A DNA stretch of 64,000 nucleotides from the NCBI GenBank assembly GCA_963580455.1, contig OY756958.1, forward strand, positions 12,288,501 to 12,352,500, given 5' to 3'. This DNA comes from Euonymus europaeus (taxonomy: Eukaryota > Streptophyta > Magnoliopsida > Celastrales > Celastraceae). The notes beneath the pieces were generated by a model. That model made no database searches. It was not told where the DNA came from and worked only from the letters and a program-made list of their open reading frames with translations. The first letter of the stretch is position 1. Each line of letters begins with the position of its first letter. A program made the position numbers and the translations under genes. Of this stretch, positions 1 to 11,910 are shown piece after piece.

Positions 1-295
1 CTCGGTGTACACTTTTTATTGTTATTCTATATCAAATTTTACGATTATAAGCTTCCTAGATCATTTCGATGTCAAAAACCCAACTTTCTATGACAAAAGG
101 ACAAAACCGTTTAAAGTTACTCTATAGAGAGAGATGAGCAACTTCGGACTATCAAAGTTGCTCGGTGTACACTTTTTGTTGTTCTTCTATGTCAAATTTT
201 ACGAGTATAAGCTTCCTAGATTATTTCGATGCCAAAACCCCAACTTTCTATGACAAATGGACAAAACCGTTTAAAGCTCCTCCATAGAGTGAGTT

Positions 296-323
296 GAGCA
301 ACTTCGGACTATCAAAGTTGCTC
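296..323. repeat. Monomer-internal perfect inverted repeat (representative copy)
   Basis: GAGCAACTT (296-304) and AAGTTGCTC (315-323) are exact reverse complements separated by 10 nt. The same dyad recurs in most monomers of all three arrays. The spacer varies (CGGACTATCA, CGGACCATAA, CAGAACATAA) while the arms are usually unchanged. Some monomer types have one arm altered, for example GTGCAACTT or AAGTCGCTC. The dyad could form a hairpin or cruciform; that is inference from sequence only. Confidence 0.9.
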
Positions 324-2693
324 GGTGTACACTTTTTATTGTTCTTCTATGTCAAATTTTACGAGTATAAGCATCCTAGATTATTTCGATGCCAAATTCA
401 CAACTTTCTATGACAAATGGGCAAAAACTTTTAAATCTACTCCATAGAGTGACTTGAGCAACTTCGGACTATCAAAGTTGCTCGGTGTACACTTTTTGTT
501 GTTGTTCTATGTCAAATTTTACGAGTATAAGCTTCCTAGATTATTTCGATGCCGAAACACCAACTATCAATGACAAATCGACAAAACCTTTAAAAGCTAA
601 TCCATTGAGAGAGTTGAGCAACTTCGAACCATAAATGTTGCTCGGTGTACACTTTTTATTGTTATTCTATGTCAAATTTTACGAGTATAAGCTTCCTAGA
701 TTATTTCGATGTCAAAACGGCAACTTTCTATGACAAATGGACAAAACCGTTTAAAGCTCCTCCATAGAGTGAGTTGGGCAACTTCGGACTATCGAAGTTA
801 TTCAGTGTACACTTTTTATTGTTCTTCTATGTCAAATTTTACGAGTATAAGCTTCCTAGATTATTTCGATTTCAAAATCTCAACTTTCTATGACAAATGA
901 ACAAAATCGTTTAAAGCTACTCCATAGAGAGAGTTGAGCAACTTCGGACCATAAAAGTTGCTCGGTGTACACTTTTTATTGTTCTTCTATGTCAAATTTT
1001 ACGACTATAAGCATCCTAGATTATTTCGATGCCAAAACCTCAACTTTCTATGACAAATGGACAGAAACGTTAAAAGCTCCTCCATAGAAAGAGTTGTGCA
1101 ACTTCGGACTATCAAAGTTGCTCGATGTACACTTTTTATTGTTCTTCTATGTCAAATTTTACGAGTATAAGCTTCCTAGATTATTTCGATGTGAAAACAC
1201 CACCTTTACAAGACAAATGGACAAAAACGTTAAAAGCTCATCCATAGAGAGAGTTGAGGAACTTCTAATCATCAAAGTCGCTCGGTGTACAATTTTTATT
1301 TTTCTTCTATGTCAAATTTTACGAGTATATGCTTTGTGGATTATTTTGATGCAAAAATCCGAACTTTCTATGACAAATGAACAAAAACATTAAAAGCTCC
1401 TCCATAGAGAGAGTTGTGGAACTTCGGACTATCAAAATTGCTCGGTGTACACTTTTTATTGTTATTCTATGTCAAATTTTACGAGTATAAGCTTTCTAGA
1501 TTATTTCGTTGCCAAAACCTTAACTTTCTATGACAAATAGACAAAAACTTTTAAAACTACTCCATAGAGAGAGTTGAGCAACTTCAGAACATAAAAGTTG
1601 CTCGGTGTACACTTTTTATTGTTATTCTATATCAAATTTTACGAGTATAAGCTTCCGAGATTATTTCGATGCCAAAAAGCCAACTTTCAATGACAAAAGG
1701 ACAAAACCATTTAAAGCTCCTCCATAGAGTGAGTTGAGCAACTTCGGACTATCAAAGTTGTTCGGTGTACACTTTTTGTTGTTTTTCTATGTCAAATTTT
1801 ACGAGTATAAGCTTCCTAGATTATTTCGTTGCCAAAACACCAACTATCAATGACAAATCGACAAAACCGTTAAAAGCTACTCCATAGAGAGAGTTGAGCA
1901 ACTTCGGACCATAAAAGTTGCTCGGTGTACACTTTTTATTGTTATTCTATGTCAAATTTTACGAGTACAAGCTTCCTAGATTATTTCGATGCCGAAACAC
2001 CAACTTTCTATGACAAATGGACAAAACCGTTTAAAGCTCCTCCATAGAGAGAGTTGAGCAACTTCAGAACATAAAAGTTGCTCGGTGTACACTTTTGGTT
2101 GTTCTTCTCTGTCAAATTTTACGAGTATAAGCTTCGTAGATTATTTCGATGCCAAAACACCAACTATCAATGACAAATCGACAAAACCGTTAAAAGCTAC
2201 TCCATAGAGAGAGTTGAGCAACTTCGGACCATAAAAGTTTCTCGGTGTACACTTTTTATTGTTATTCTATGTCAAATTTTACGAGTATAAGCTTCCTAGA
2301 TTATTTCGATACCAAAACGCTAACTTTCTGTGACAAATGGACAAAACCGTTTAAAGCTCCTCCATAGAGTGAGTTGGGCAACTTCGGTCTATCAAAGTTG
2401 TTCGGTGTACACTTTTTATTGTTCTTCTATGTCAAATTTTACGAGTACAAGCTTCCTTGATTATTTCGATTCCGAAATCCCAACTTTCTATGACAAATTG
2501 AAAAAACCGTTTAAAGCTACTTCATAGAGAGAGTTGAGCAACTTCGGACCATAAAAGTTGCTCGGTGTACACTTTTTATTGTTCTTCTATGTCAAATTTT
2601 ACGACTATAAGCATCCTAGATTATTTCGATGCCAAAACCCCAACTTTCTATGACAAATGGACAAAAACGTTAAAAGCTTCTCCATAGAGAGAG

Positions 2694-4934
2694 TTGTGGA
2701 ACTTCGGACTATCAAAGTTGCTCGGTGTACACTTTTTATTGTTCTTCTATGTCAAATTTTACGAGTATAAGCTTCCTAGATTATTTCGATGTGAAAACAC
2801 CAACTTTACAAGACAAATGGACAAAAACGTTAAGAGCTCCTCCATAGAGAGAGTTGAGCAACTTCTAATCATCAAAGTCGCTCGGTGTACACTTTTTATT
2901 GTTCTTCTATGTCAAATTTTACGAGTATAAGCTTCCTAGATTATTTCGATGCCAAAACCCCAACTTTCTATGACAAATGGACAAAACCGTTTAAAGCTCC
3001 TCCATAGAGTGAGTTGAGCAACTTCGGACTATCAAAGTTGCTCGGTGTACACTTTTTATTGTTTTTCTATGTCAAATTTTACGAGTATAAGCTTCCTAGA
3101 TTATTTCGATGTCAAAAGCCCAACTTTCTATGACAAATGGACAAAAACTTTTAAAGCTACTCCATAGAGAGAGTTGAGCAACTTCAGAACATAAAAGTTG
3201 CTCGGTCTTCACTTTTTATTGTTATTCTATATCAAATTTTACGAGTATAAGCTTCCGAGATTATTTCGATGCCAAAAAGCCAACTTTCTATGACAAAAGG
3301 ACAAAACCATTTAAAGCTCCTCCATAGAGTGAGTTGAGCAACTTCGGACTATCAAAGTTGCTCGGGTGTACACTTTTTGTTGTTCTTCTATGTCAAATTT
3401 TACGAGTATAAGCTTCCTAGATTATTTCGTTACCAAAACACCAACTATCAATGACAAATCGACAAAACCGTTAAAAGCTACTCCATAGAGAGAGTTGAGC
3501 AACTTCGGACCATAAAAGTTGCTCGGTGTACACTTTTTATTGTTATTCTATGTCAAATTTTACGAGTACAAGCTTCCTAGATTATTTCGATGCCGAAACC
3601 CCAACTTTCTATGACAAATGCACAAAACCGTTTAAAGCTCCTCCATAGAGTGAGTTGAGCAACTTCGGACTATCAAAGTTGCTCGGTGTACACTTTTTAT
3701 TGTTCTTCTATGTCAAATTTTACGACTATAAGCATCCTAGATTATTTCGATGCCAAAACCCCAACTTTCTATGACAAATGGACAAAAACGTTAAAAGCTT
3801 CTCCATAGAGAGAGTTGTGGAACTTCGGACTATCAAAGTTGCTCGGTGTACACTTTTTATTGTTCTTCTATGTCAAATTTTACGAGTATAAGCTTCCTAG
3901 ATTATTTCGATGTGAAAACACCAACTTTACAAGACAAATGGACAAAAACGTTAAGAGCTCCTCCATAGAGAGAGTTGAGCAACTTCTAATCATCAAAGTC
4001 GCTCGGTGTACACTTTTTATTGTTCTTCTATGTCAAATTTTACGAGTATATGCTTTGTGGATTATTTTGATGCAAAAATCCGAACTTTCTATGACAAATG
4101 AACAAAAACATTAAAAGCTCCTCAATAGAGAGAGTTGTGCAACTTCGGACTATCAAAATTGCTCGGTGTACACTTTTTATTGTTTTTCTATGTCAAATTT
4201 TACGAGTATAAGCTTCCTAGATTATTTCGATGTCAAAACCTCAACTTTCTATGACAAATGGACAAAAACTTTTAAAGCTACTCCATAGAGAGAGTTGAGC
4301 AACTTCAGAACATAAAAGTTGCTCGGTCTTCACTTTTTATTGTTATTCTATATCAAATTTTACGAGTATAAGCTTCCGAGATTATTTCGATGCCAAAAAG
4401 CCAACTTTCTATGACAAAAGGACAAAACCATTTAAAGCTCCTCCATAGAGTGAGTTGAGCAACTTCGGACTATCAAAGTTGCTCGGGTGTACACTTTTTG
4501 TTGTTCTTCTATGTCAAATTTTACGAGTATAAGCTTCCTAGATTATTTCGTTGCCAAAACACCAACTATCAATGACAAATCGACAAAACCGTTAAAAGCT
4601 ACTCCATAGAGAGAGTTGAGCAACTTCGGACCATAAAAGTTGCTCGGTGTACACTTTTTATTGTTATTCTATGTCAAATTTTACGAGTACAAGCTTCCTA
4701 GATTATTTCGATGCCGAAACCCCAACTTTCTATGACAAATGCACAAAACCGTTTAAAGCTCCTCCATAGAGTGAGTTGTGCAACTTCGGACTATCAAAGT
4801 TGCTCGGTGTACACATTTTATTCTTATTCTATCTCAAATTTTATGAGTATAAGCTTACTAGATTATTTCGTTGCCAAAACCCCAACTTTCTATGACAAAT
4901 GCACAAAACCGTTTAAAGCTCCTCCATAGAGAGA
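2694..4934. repeat. Two tandem copies of a 7-monomer (about 1120 bp) higher-order unit
   Basis: The monomer beginning GTGGAACTTCGGAC occurs at 2694 and again at 3815, 1121 bp later. Shared rare variants follow in much the same order, including AACTTCTAATCATC, CTCGGTCTTCAC and the extra G in CTCGGGTGTAC. A third, partly matching copy lies near 7174 (offset 4480 from the first). Unit boundaries were judged by eye from marker variants and are approximate; the second copy drifts toward its end. Confidence 0.75.
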
Positions 4935-7890
4935 GTTGAGCAACTTCGGACCATAAAAGTTGCTCGGTGCACACTTTTTATTGTTCTTCTATGTCAAATT
5001 TTACGACTATAAGCATCCTAGATTATTAAGATGCCAAAACCCAACTTTCTAAGACAAATATACAAAAACGTTAAAAGCTCCTCCATAGAGAGAGTTGTGC
5101 AACTTCGGACTATCAAAGTTGCTCGGTGTACACTTTTTGTTGTTCTTCTATGTCAAATTTTACGAGTATAAGCTTCCTAGATTATTTCGATGCCAAAACC
5201 CCAACTTTCTATGACAAATGGACAAAACCGTTTAAAGCTCCTCCATAGAGTGAGTTGAGCAACTTCGGACTATCAAAGTTGCTCGGTGTACACTTTTTAT
5301 TGTTCTTCTATGTCAAATTTTACGAGTATAGGCTTCCTAGATTATTTCGATTCCAAAACCCCAACTTTCTATGACAAATGGACAAAACCGTTTAAAGTTA
5401 CTCTATAGAGAGAGATGAGCAACTTCGGACCATAAAAGTTGCTCTGTGTACACTTTTTACTGTTCTTCTATGTCAAATTTTACGAGTATAAGCTTCCTAG
5501 ATTATTTCGATGTCAAAACACCAACTTTCTATGAAAAATGGACAAAAACTTTTAATGCTACTCCATAAAGAGAGTTGAGCAACTTCAGAACATAAAAGTT
5601 GCTCGGTGTACACTTTTTATTGTTATTCTATATCAAATTTTACGATTATAAGCTTCCTAGATCATTTCGATGTCAAAAACCCAACTTTCTATGACAAAAG
5701 GACAAAACCGTTTAAAGTTACTCTATAGAGAGAGATGAGCAACTTCGGACTATCAGAGTTGCTCGGTGTACACTTTTTGTTGTTCTTCTATGTCAAATTT
5801 TACGAGTATAAGCTTCCTAGATTATTTCGATGCCAAAACCCCAACTTTCTATGACAAATGGACAAAACCGTTTAAAGCTCCTCCATAGAGTGAGTTGAGC
5901 AACTTCGGACTATCAAAGTTGCTCGGTGTACACTTTTTATTGTTCTTCTATGTCAAATTTTACGAGTATAAGCATCCTAGATTATTTCGATGCCAAATTC
6001 ACAACTTTCTATGACAAATGGGCAAAAACATTTAAATCTACTCCATAGAGTGACTTGAGCAACTTCGGACTACCAAAGTTGCTCGGTGTACACTTTTTGT
6101 TGTTGTTCTATGTCAAATTTTACGAGTATAAGCTTCCTAGATTATTTCGATGCCGAAACACCAACTATCAATGACAAATCGACAAAACCTTTAAAAGCTA
6201 ATCCATTGAGAGAGTTGAGCAACTTCGAACCATAAATGTTGCTCGGTGTACACTTTTTATTGTTATTCTATGTCAAATTTTACGAGTATAAGCTTCCTAG
6301 ATTATTTCGATGCCAAAACGGCAACTTTCTATGATAAATGGACAAAACCGTTTAAAGCTCCTCTATAGAGTGAGTTGGGCAACTTCGGACTATCGAAGTT
6401 GTTCAGTGTACACTTTTTATTGTTCTTCTATGTCAAATTTTACGAGTATAAGCTTCCTGGATTATTTCGATTTTAAAATCTCAACTTTCTATGACAAATG
6501 AACAAAATCGTTTAAAGCTACTCCATAGAGAGAGTTGAGCAACTTCGGACCATAAAAGTTGCTCGGTGTACACTTTTTATTGTTCTTCTATGTCAAATTT
6601 TACGACTATAAGCATCCTAGATTATTTCGATGCCAAAACCTCAACTTTCTATGACAAATGGACAGAAACGTTAAATGCTCCTCCATAGAGAGAGTTGTGC
6701 AACTTCGGACTATCAAAATTGCTCGGTGTACACTTTTTATTGTTTTTCTATGTCAAATTTTACGAGTATAAGCTTCCTAGATTATTTCGATGCCAAACGC
6801 TAACTTTCTGTGACAAATGGACAAAACCGTTTAAAGCTCCTCCATAGAGTGAGTTGGGCAACTTCGGTCTATCAAAGTTGTTCGGTGTACACTTTTTATT
6901 GTTCTTCTATGTCAAATTTTACGAGTATAAGCTTCCTTGATTATTTCGATTACAAAATCTCAACTTTCTATGACAAATTGACAAAACCGTTTAAAGCTAC
7001 TTCATAGAGAGAGTTGAGCAACTTCGGACCATAAAAGTTGCTCGGTGTACACTTTTTATTGTTCTTCTATGTCAAATTTTACGACTATAAGCATCCTAGA
7101 TTATTTCGATGCCAAAACCCCAACTTTCTATGACAAATGGACAAAAACGTTAAAAGCTTCTCCATAGAGAGAGTTGTGGAACTTCGGACTATCAAAGTTG
7201 CTCGGTGTACACTTTTTATTGTTCTTCTATGTCAAATTTTACGAGTATAAGCTTCCTAGATTATTTCGATGTGAAAACACCAACTTTACAAGACAAATGG
7301 ACAAAAACGTTAAGAGCTCCTCCATAGAGAGAGTTGAGTAACTTCTAATCATCAAAGTCGCTCGGTGTACACTTTTTATTGTTCTTCTATGTCAAATCTT
7401 ACGAGTATATGCTTTGTGGATTATTTTGATGCAAAAATCCGAACTTTCTATGACAAATGAACAAAAACATTAAAAGCTCCTCAATAGAGAGAGTTGTGCA
7501 ACTTTGGACTATCAAAATTGCTCGGTGTACACTTTTTATTGTTTTTCTATGTCAAATTTTACGAGTATAAGCTTCCTAGATTATTTCGATGTCAAAACCC
7601 CAACTTTCTATGACAAATGGACAAAAACTTTTAAAGCTACTCCATAGAGAGAGTTGAGCAACTTCAGAACATAAAAGTTGCTCGGTCTTCACTTTTTATT
7701 GTTATTCTATATCAAATTTTACGAGTATAAGCTTCCGAGATTATTTCGATGCCAAAAACCCAACTTTCTATGACAAAAGGACAAAACCATGTAAAGCTCC
7801 TCCATAGAGTGAGTTGAGCAACTTCGGACTATCAAAGTTGCTCGGGTGTACACTTTTTGTTGTTCTTCTATGTCAAATTTTACGAGTATA

Positions 7891-7895
7891 AGCTT
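7891..7895. repeat. Target-site duplication of element 1, left copy (AGCTT)
   Basis: AGCTT precedes the left LTR and is repeated directly after the right LTR at 18590-18594. Joining the flanks at one copy restores the normal monomer text TATAAGCTTCCTAG, which proves insertion into a satellite monomer. Confidence 0.95.
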
Positions 7896-9125
7896 TGGTC
7901 GATATAAAATATCGCAAGTTAATCTTGCAATATATAATAAAGACGGTTCTTATCCTATCCGCAAGTGTACGTGTCGTAAATAGTATAAAAGTGAATTGGA
8001 TCGTATCCACAGAGACTGCTCAATCACCAAACAAACTATAAAGCAATAATTAACTTAAAAGAAAACAGGAGAGACTTAGATTGTAATTGGAAAAGTTTAA
8101 AGAACTTAAGTTATATTTAAGATGAAAGATAAGCTTAACTTGGGCTGGATTTGTTCTTTACTACCACTTTGTTATCAAATTCCAACATGCAATCACACAC
8201 TTTAAAGGATTAATGTTGTCAATCAAGAGACCTTGGTTCGGCTCTCCTGATTTTAACTTTCCTAAGCAATGATCTTGGCTTTGGTCCAGCCCAAAATCGT
8301 TTCTTACCACAGGAATCTTGGTTAGTGTACCCTAAGAATTTCCTAAGATAAGCATAAGAACAAGAAAGTTGACAAACACACAACCTCAAGTAATGGTGTA
8401 TTACCCAACTAATTGTGTTCACAAACCCCAAATCTGGATTTAATTCAGAGATTCGTTACTTGTTAAGCACCGGGTTATGGTCAGCCGAATATGCCTAACT
8501 AACAATTCCTATATAACATGAAGCTGATCACACATTCACATTAATAAGATTTAAACAATAAATTCAGAGATTCATGAATTAACCTAGTGTAATCATTCAT
8601 GGAATCTTACAACAAAGGTTTAAGCAAAAGAACTCATCCAATCCCAAACTAAGTAAGTAGTTTAGTTACACATATACATATCTAAATCCAGAAATTAAAA
8701 CCCAATACAAAACCAGATTGAAGGAAGGAATAGAATCTGATTTTTCTGAATCCTCCTTGCTATCTTTCTCCTCTGCTGTCTTTCTCTTCTGGAATGTCTA
8801 CTGCCGTGTGTGTCCTGGAAAAATTGCCTTTTTCTCCCTTTCTGTCTTCCACTTTTCTAATTTTAGTAAGTTTACTTTTTGTTCCCTGGAAAAGATCTCA
8901 CAAAGACACATAAGCCCCTCGTTGCCACGTAAGCAGTTAAATTGGTCGTCATTCTCCTGCCCAGATTTGCAGCCGCATAAGGGTCGCTAATCCTTCCAGA
9001 AATAGCTATTTCACAAACAGCAACACCTGACATATAAACAAATGCTTGGGCAGTACTTTGAACTTATAAATGCACCAATTTAGACATTTAAGACTAGAAA
9101 ATATAGGTGCATTTTGCACCTAACA
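7896..9125 (-). repeat. Element 1 3' LTR (left copy), 1230 bp
   Basis: It matches 17360-18589 along its whole length without a length change, with about 24 substitutions. On the minus strand it starts TGTTAGGTGCAAAATG and ends at ...CGACCA. Terminal inverted-repeat features are a GGTGCA-TTT-TGCACC hairpin at 9106-9120, and CGATAT-AAA-ATATCG (7900-7914) abutting GCAAG-TTAAT-CTTGC (7914-7928) at the other end. Short ORFs inside it (8219-8431 minus, 8718-8990 plus) look non-coding. Confidence 0.96.
8509..8517 (-). promoter_or_regulatory. Possible TATA box in element 1 LTR
   Basis: On the minus strand GTTATATAG lies about 610 nt into the 1230-bp LTR, a plausible place for the U3/R boundary. The equivalent copy in the 5' LTR (near 17973-17981) would be the one driving transcription. 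This is a sequence resemblance only; no transcription start can be seen. Confidence 0.3.
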
Positions 9126-9140
9126 AAATCCCCCAAACTT
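9126..9140 (-). other. Polypurine tract of element 1
   Basis: Directly internal to the 3' LTR, the minus strand reads AAGTTTGGGGGATTT and then the LTR terminus TGTTAG. In LTR retrotransposons this position primes plus-strand DNA synthesis. About 10 nt further in lies a short stem with a GTCCTTAA loop (9148-9164), resembling the arrangement at the internal G-tract near 11705. Confidence 0.8.
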
Positions 9141-9742
9141 AACTCTAGCTTGTCCTTAAGCAAGTTGTACTAAACAGAGTAAAAATGACATTTATATGAC
9201 AATCCAGTAGAACAATGATTGCACATAAGTCTTTGGCAGAACTGGAAGTAGAGTATCAACAGAATATATCCCAACATCTTTAATCATAACTTGCCTAAAG
9301 GAATGTAATCCACAAATACCCACAGCACAAGCCACATCCACATAACCTCACCATGGTTCACTCATAAAAGTGTTTGTCACTCATGTGTTTATTGGGTAAT
9401 GTTTACACTCTTATAAGTCCATACTTGTTACCATAAGCTTGCATGTCAATCAAGCCTCATTTAGCCAATCAATGCTCAACAAATCAAAAGAACTACACAA
9501 AATTTAGGTTTAAGCAACATGAACAAAGAGTGAAATAAACACAGTCATGAGTCATGAGAAGGTTAACAAAAATAGAGAATAGGACATGGTAGTAGAGACA
9601 CCGTGTGCAAAAAGGAACAAAATACAAAACCAACAGTCAGCATAATCCTAATTCCCTAACCTTCACTACCTAGGCAAATCCAATGCTAAGCACACTACTC
9701 ATTTCCATTTACACCCGAAAATGCATACATTCATGAAGCAAA
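9141..9742 (-). other. Element 1 untranslated stretch between the extra ORF and the PPT
   Basis: About 600 bp downstream of the extra ORF and upstream of the 3' LTR. I see no ORF of note, no RNA gene and no tandem repeat, apart from the short stem at 9148-9164. It is read here as the 3' untranslated part of the element's internal region. Confidence 0.6.
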
Positions 9743-10918
9743 TCATCTTCGCCTGCTAGAAACTCTTGGAGACACCACACCTGTATGACCATCTTGAACT
9801 GCTCGCAAATGGGCTGCAAAATTTTGCTGGACAGCTTCTAGAGTAGCTTTCATCCTAACTAAGTAAGACACCACTCTCTCCTGAACTGCCTCAATTCTTC
9901 CCATTCGATCAACCATTTCCTCTTGCACTGTTCTCATCTGCTCAATTTCAAAACCAAAATCAACAACTTTCTCCTCTAATGACTCAAGCCTGCTGATTTC
10001 ACTCTCATCCTCAATCTCAACTTCTCGATTCTGTGAACCTGCGGTGGCTTTTTGTTGCAACCTAACCAGCTGGGCCTCACTCCTATCCCACCAAGACTTG
10101 GTCAAATGAGCTACTTTCTTCATCGTCTCATCACCCACTTCTGCTACAACTCCCCCTTCTAAGCATATCTTAGTTATCAGCACACCAAATGGTAACACCT
10201 GGCCACTTAGCTTTCCTTCTTTCACTTTAACAATGTGGTCATAAATAGTGCTTCCCATACAAAAATTCAGTCGACATGCAATTGCATACAACAGATAGCA
10301 GGTCTTGGCATTTACAGTCGATAAGTGGGTGACTAGAATAACATTACGAGTCACTATCTGAGCTAACAACCTATAAGGCTGCAGCAAATCAGCATAGGCT
10401 ATCACATTCTTATCAAAATCAGTCATGTTCCCATCAGTAAGACTAATTACAACGGTAGACCAAGCTGGCCACTCAATCGCAGATTCAGCAGACCCAAATT
10501 CATAAAACCTATACTCAGGTTTGCGAACAGGGGGTGGCAGAGACAATGCTAGACACACACGCCTAGGGTTGAAAAAGAATTTTTGTCCCCGCACATAGGC
10601 CTCACAATGATTATCATTGACTATCAAATTTGCATAGAATTCGTGCACAATATTTGTGTTGGCAACACTACCTATTGAAACCCACCCCTGCTCTTCAAAT
10701 ATACCATACCAACACACGTGTTCAAAGTCCTTCATCACCACATGGCGCTCAATGTGCAGACCTCTCCTCTTCCAGATTGTCTCATACTCCTCAGCTGCCT
10801 TAGGCATGATAAATCGTTCAATGGCTGCCTCCTCTTGCTGCTGCGAATCTGAATCTTCAGCAATGGGTGTTTTCCCTTTCAAAGCTCGCTACTTCTGCTT
10901 GGAATTTCTTGGCGCCAT
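9743..10918 (-). pseudogene. Extra ORF in the env position (plant transposon-protein type), one early stop
   Basis: A 392-codon reading frame after pol, starting at ATG 10918 (MAPRNSKQK) and interrupted by TAG at 10891-10889; the rest is open to TGA at 9745-9743. It resembles the plant retroelement proteins annotated as putative plant transposon protein, a domain often found 3' of pol in Athila-type elements. Visible signs include FFFNPRRVCLALSLPPP, an EWPAWSTV stretch and a CYLLYAIACRLNF segment in the middle. Roughly the last 110 residues are rich in E, Q, M, V and L with heptad-like spacing, suggesting a coiled coil. No signal peptide is visible and I see no convincing membrane anchor, so an envelope function is not supported. 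Function is unknown; membership in the domain family is from memory of its appearance, not a search. Confidence 0.7.
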
Positions 10919-11704
10919 GATGGCTGACCTTGTAATTTCACAAATTTGGAGAGAAAGCGACTGCTGCTCAAAGAGAGAAATGAGACTTATGTGGCGGCTA
11001 GGGTTTAAGTGGTCCCCAACCTGAACTTATATACTATTCCAGATCGGCGACCGCACAAAGGTTGCACTTTTTTTTTTTCACACGACACCGTTTCTTGCTT
11101 TTTCTTGCTGCACACTGAAATGACCACCTTCTTTATGCGGCCGCAAACAGGTCACAACTTTCCTACACTTTGCACATCTAGTGACTGCAGATTCACACCA
11201 TGCCCAGAACTAATACATCTAAACCCCACTAAATATTATCACTCTACTGACTTTACTTCACCCTCATAACCCAACTCAAACATTATGTTGGCTAAGTAGT
11301 TTCACCTTTTAAACACATGATTGTCTCAAAACAAACTCCAAAAAGGGAGGGGGTAGAAGCTAGATAAAATTGGTTTCTTTAGCAAAGAAAGGTTTACGAT
11401 AAACAGAGAATGTCAGAGAATAAACATTTGCAGCTCTTCATCATCTCAGTATAACAAATCATGGCATAATACTTAGCTGATATAATGCGAGTTCTAGCAA
11501 TCAGAGTAATGGACTTATAACACACAAATCTGCAGGCAGCTCACCAAATGTTCAAATGCGTAAGTGACATGCACAAAAATGCAAAAGCTTCACACAAATC
11601 ACCTCACAGCAAGTTACAATTTCAGTCTTTCATATTCAAGATAAACAACAACCAGCTTGCCAAAGTTTTTTTTTTTTTTTATGTTGAAAATTAAATAAAA
11701 TAAA
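10919..11704 (-). other. Element 1 spacer between the internal G-tract and the extra ORF
   Basis: About 790 bp without a credible ORF. It includes a run of 15 T at 11666-11680 (poly-A in element sense) and two GC-rich motifs, CCGCACAAAGGTTGC near 11051 and CCGCAAACAGGTCAC near 11141. These resemble CCGCATAAGGGTCGC near 8974 in the LTR. It may be the leader of a subgenomic or spliced message for the extra ORF; that is inference. Confidence 0.5.
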
Positions 11705-11740
11705 CCCTCCCCCAAACTGATATTGACATTGTCCTCAATG
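11705..11740 (-). other. Internal hairpin plus polypurine-like tract downstream of pol (element 1)
   Basis: On the minus strand a CATTG-AGGA-CAATG hairpin (11740-11727) is followed after about 9 nt by GTTTGGGGGAGGG (11717-11705). This copies the layout at the true PPT: a GAGGAC or AAGGAC word, then GTTTGGGGG. It lies about 170 nt after the pol stop. Element 2 has a counterpart at 28434-28472. A second plus-strand priming site is one reading; an RNA-processing signal or chance are others. Confidence 0.5.
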
Positions 11741-11910
11741 GAGAAAATAAACACAAGGCATGAAAGACCACAAAATTCATGACAGCAACAACAAAAAAAA
11801 AACAAAAACATTAGGGAGGAAACTTAACTGATGAAGTACAAGAAGATAGCTGCTCCTTCCCAGATTGGGCTGGTTTTAATGTCCTCAGCTGGACTTAGCC
11901 ATGAAAAAGG

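Larger units (their letters stand above)
1..7895. repeat. Satellite array A, 160-bp tandem monomer (about 49 copies)
   Basis: Head-to-tail repeats recur every 160 bp; for example the word ACTTCGGACT falls at 301 and 461, and the same phase continues to the insertion of element 1. Conserved words in each monomer are GCTCGGTGTACAC, GTCAAATTTTACGAGTATA, AAGCTTCCTAGATTATTTCG and CTATGACAAATGGAC. Monomers differ by scattered substitutions and rare 1-bp indels, such as GCTCGGGTGTAC near 3361, 4484 and 7841. Short plus-strand ORFs up to 99 codons recur here because 160 is not a multiple of 3 and stops are sparse; they are not treated as genes. Array size and monomer length suit a plant centromeric or pericentromeric satellite; location is inference. 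Confidence 0.97.

Noticed and set aside
305..320. A possible CENP-B box in the monomer (TTCGGACTATCAAAG)
   Set aside because: It fits TTCGNNNNANN but lacks the following CGGG core, so the match is only partial.
1..7895. A direct-repeat array that could suggest CRISPR
   Set aside because: The whole 160-bp unit repeats with gradual variation; there are no short constant repeats with unique spacers and no cas genes.
8718..8990. ORFs within the element 1 LTR (8219-8431 minus, 8718-8990 plus) and their copies near 17683-18469
   Set aside because: Duplicated by the LTRs, of low complexity, and with no recognised domain.
9743..10918. Calling the extra ORF of element 1 an envelope glycoprotein
   Set aside because: No signal peptide, no clear membrane anchor and no cleavage motif are visible. 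Position alone is not enough.
11666..11680. A run of 15 T as a retroposon poly-A tail
   Set aside because: It lies inside element 1, has no flanking target duplication and no non-LTR element sequence beside it.
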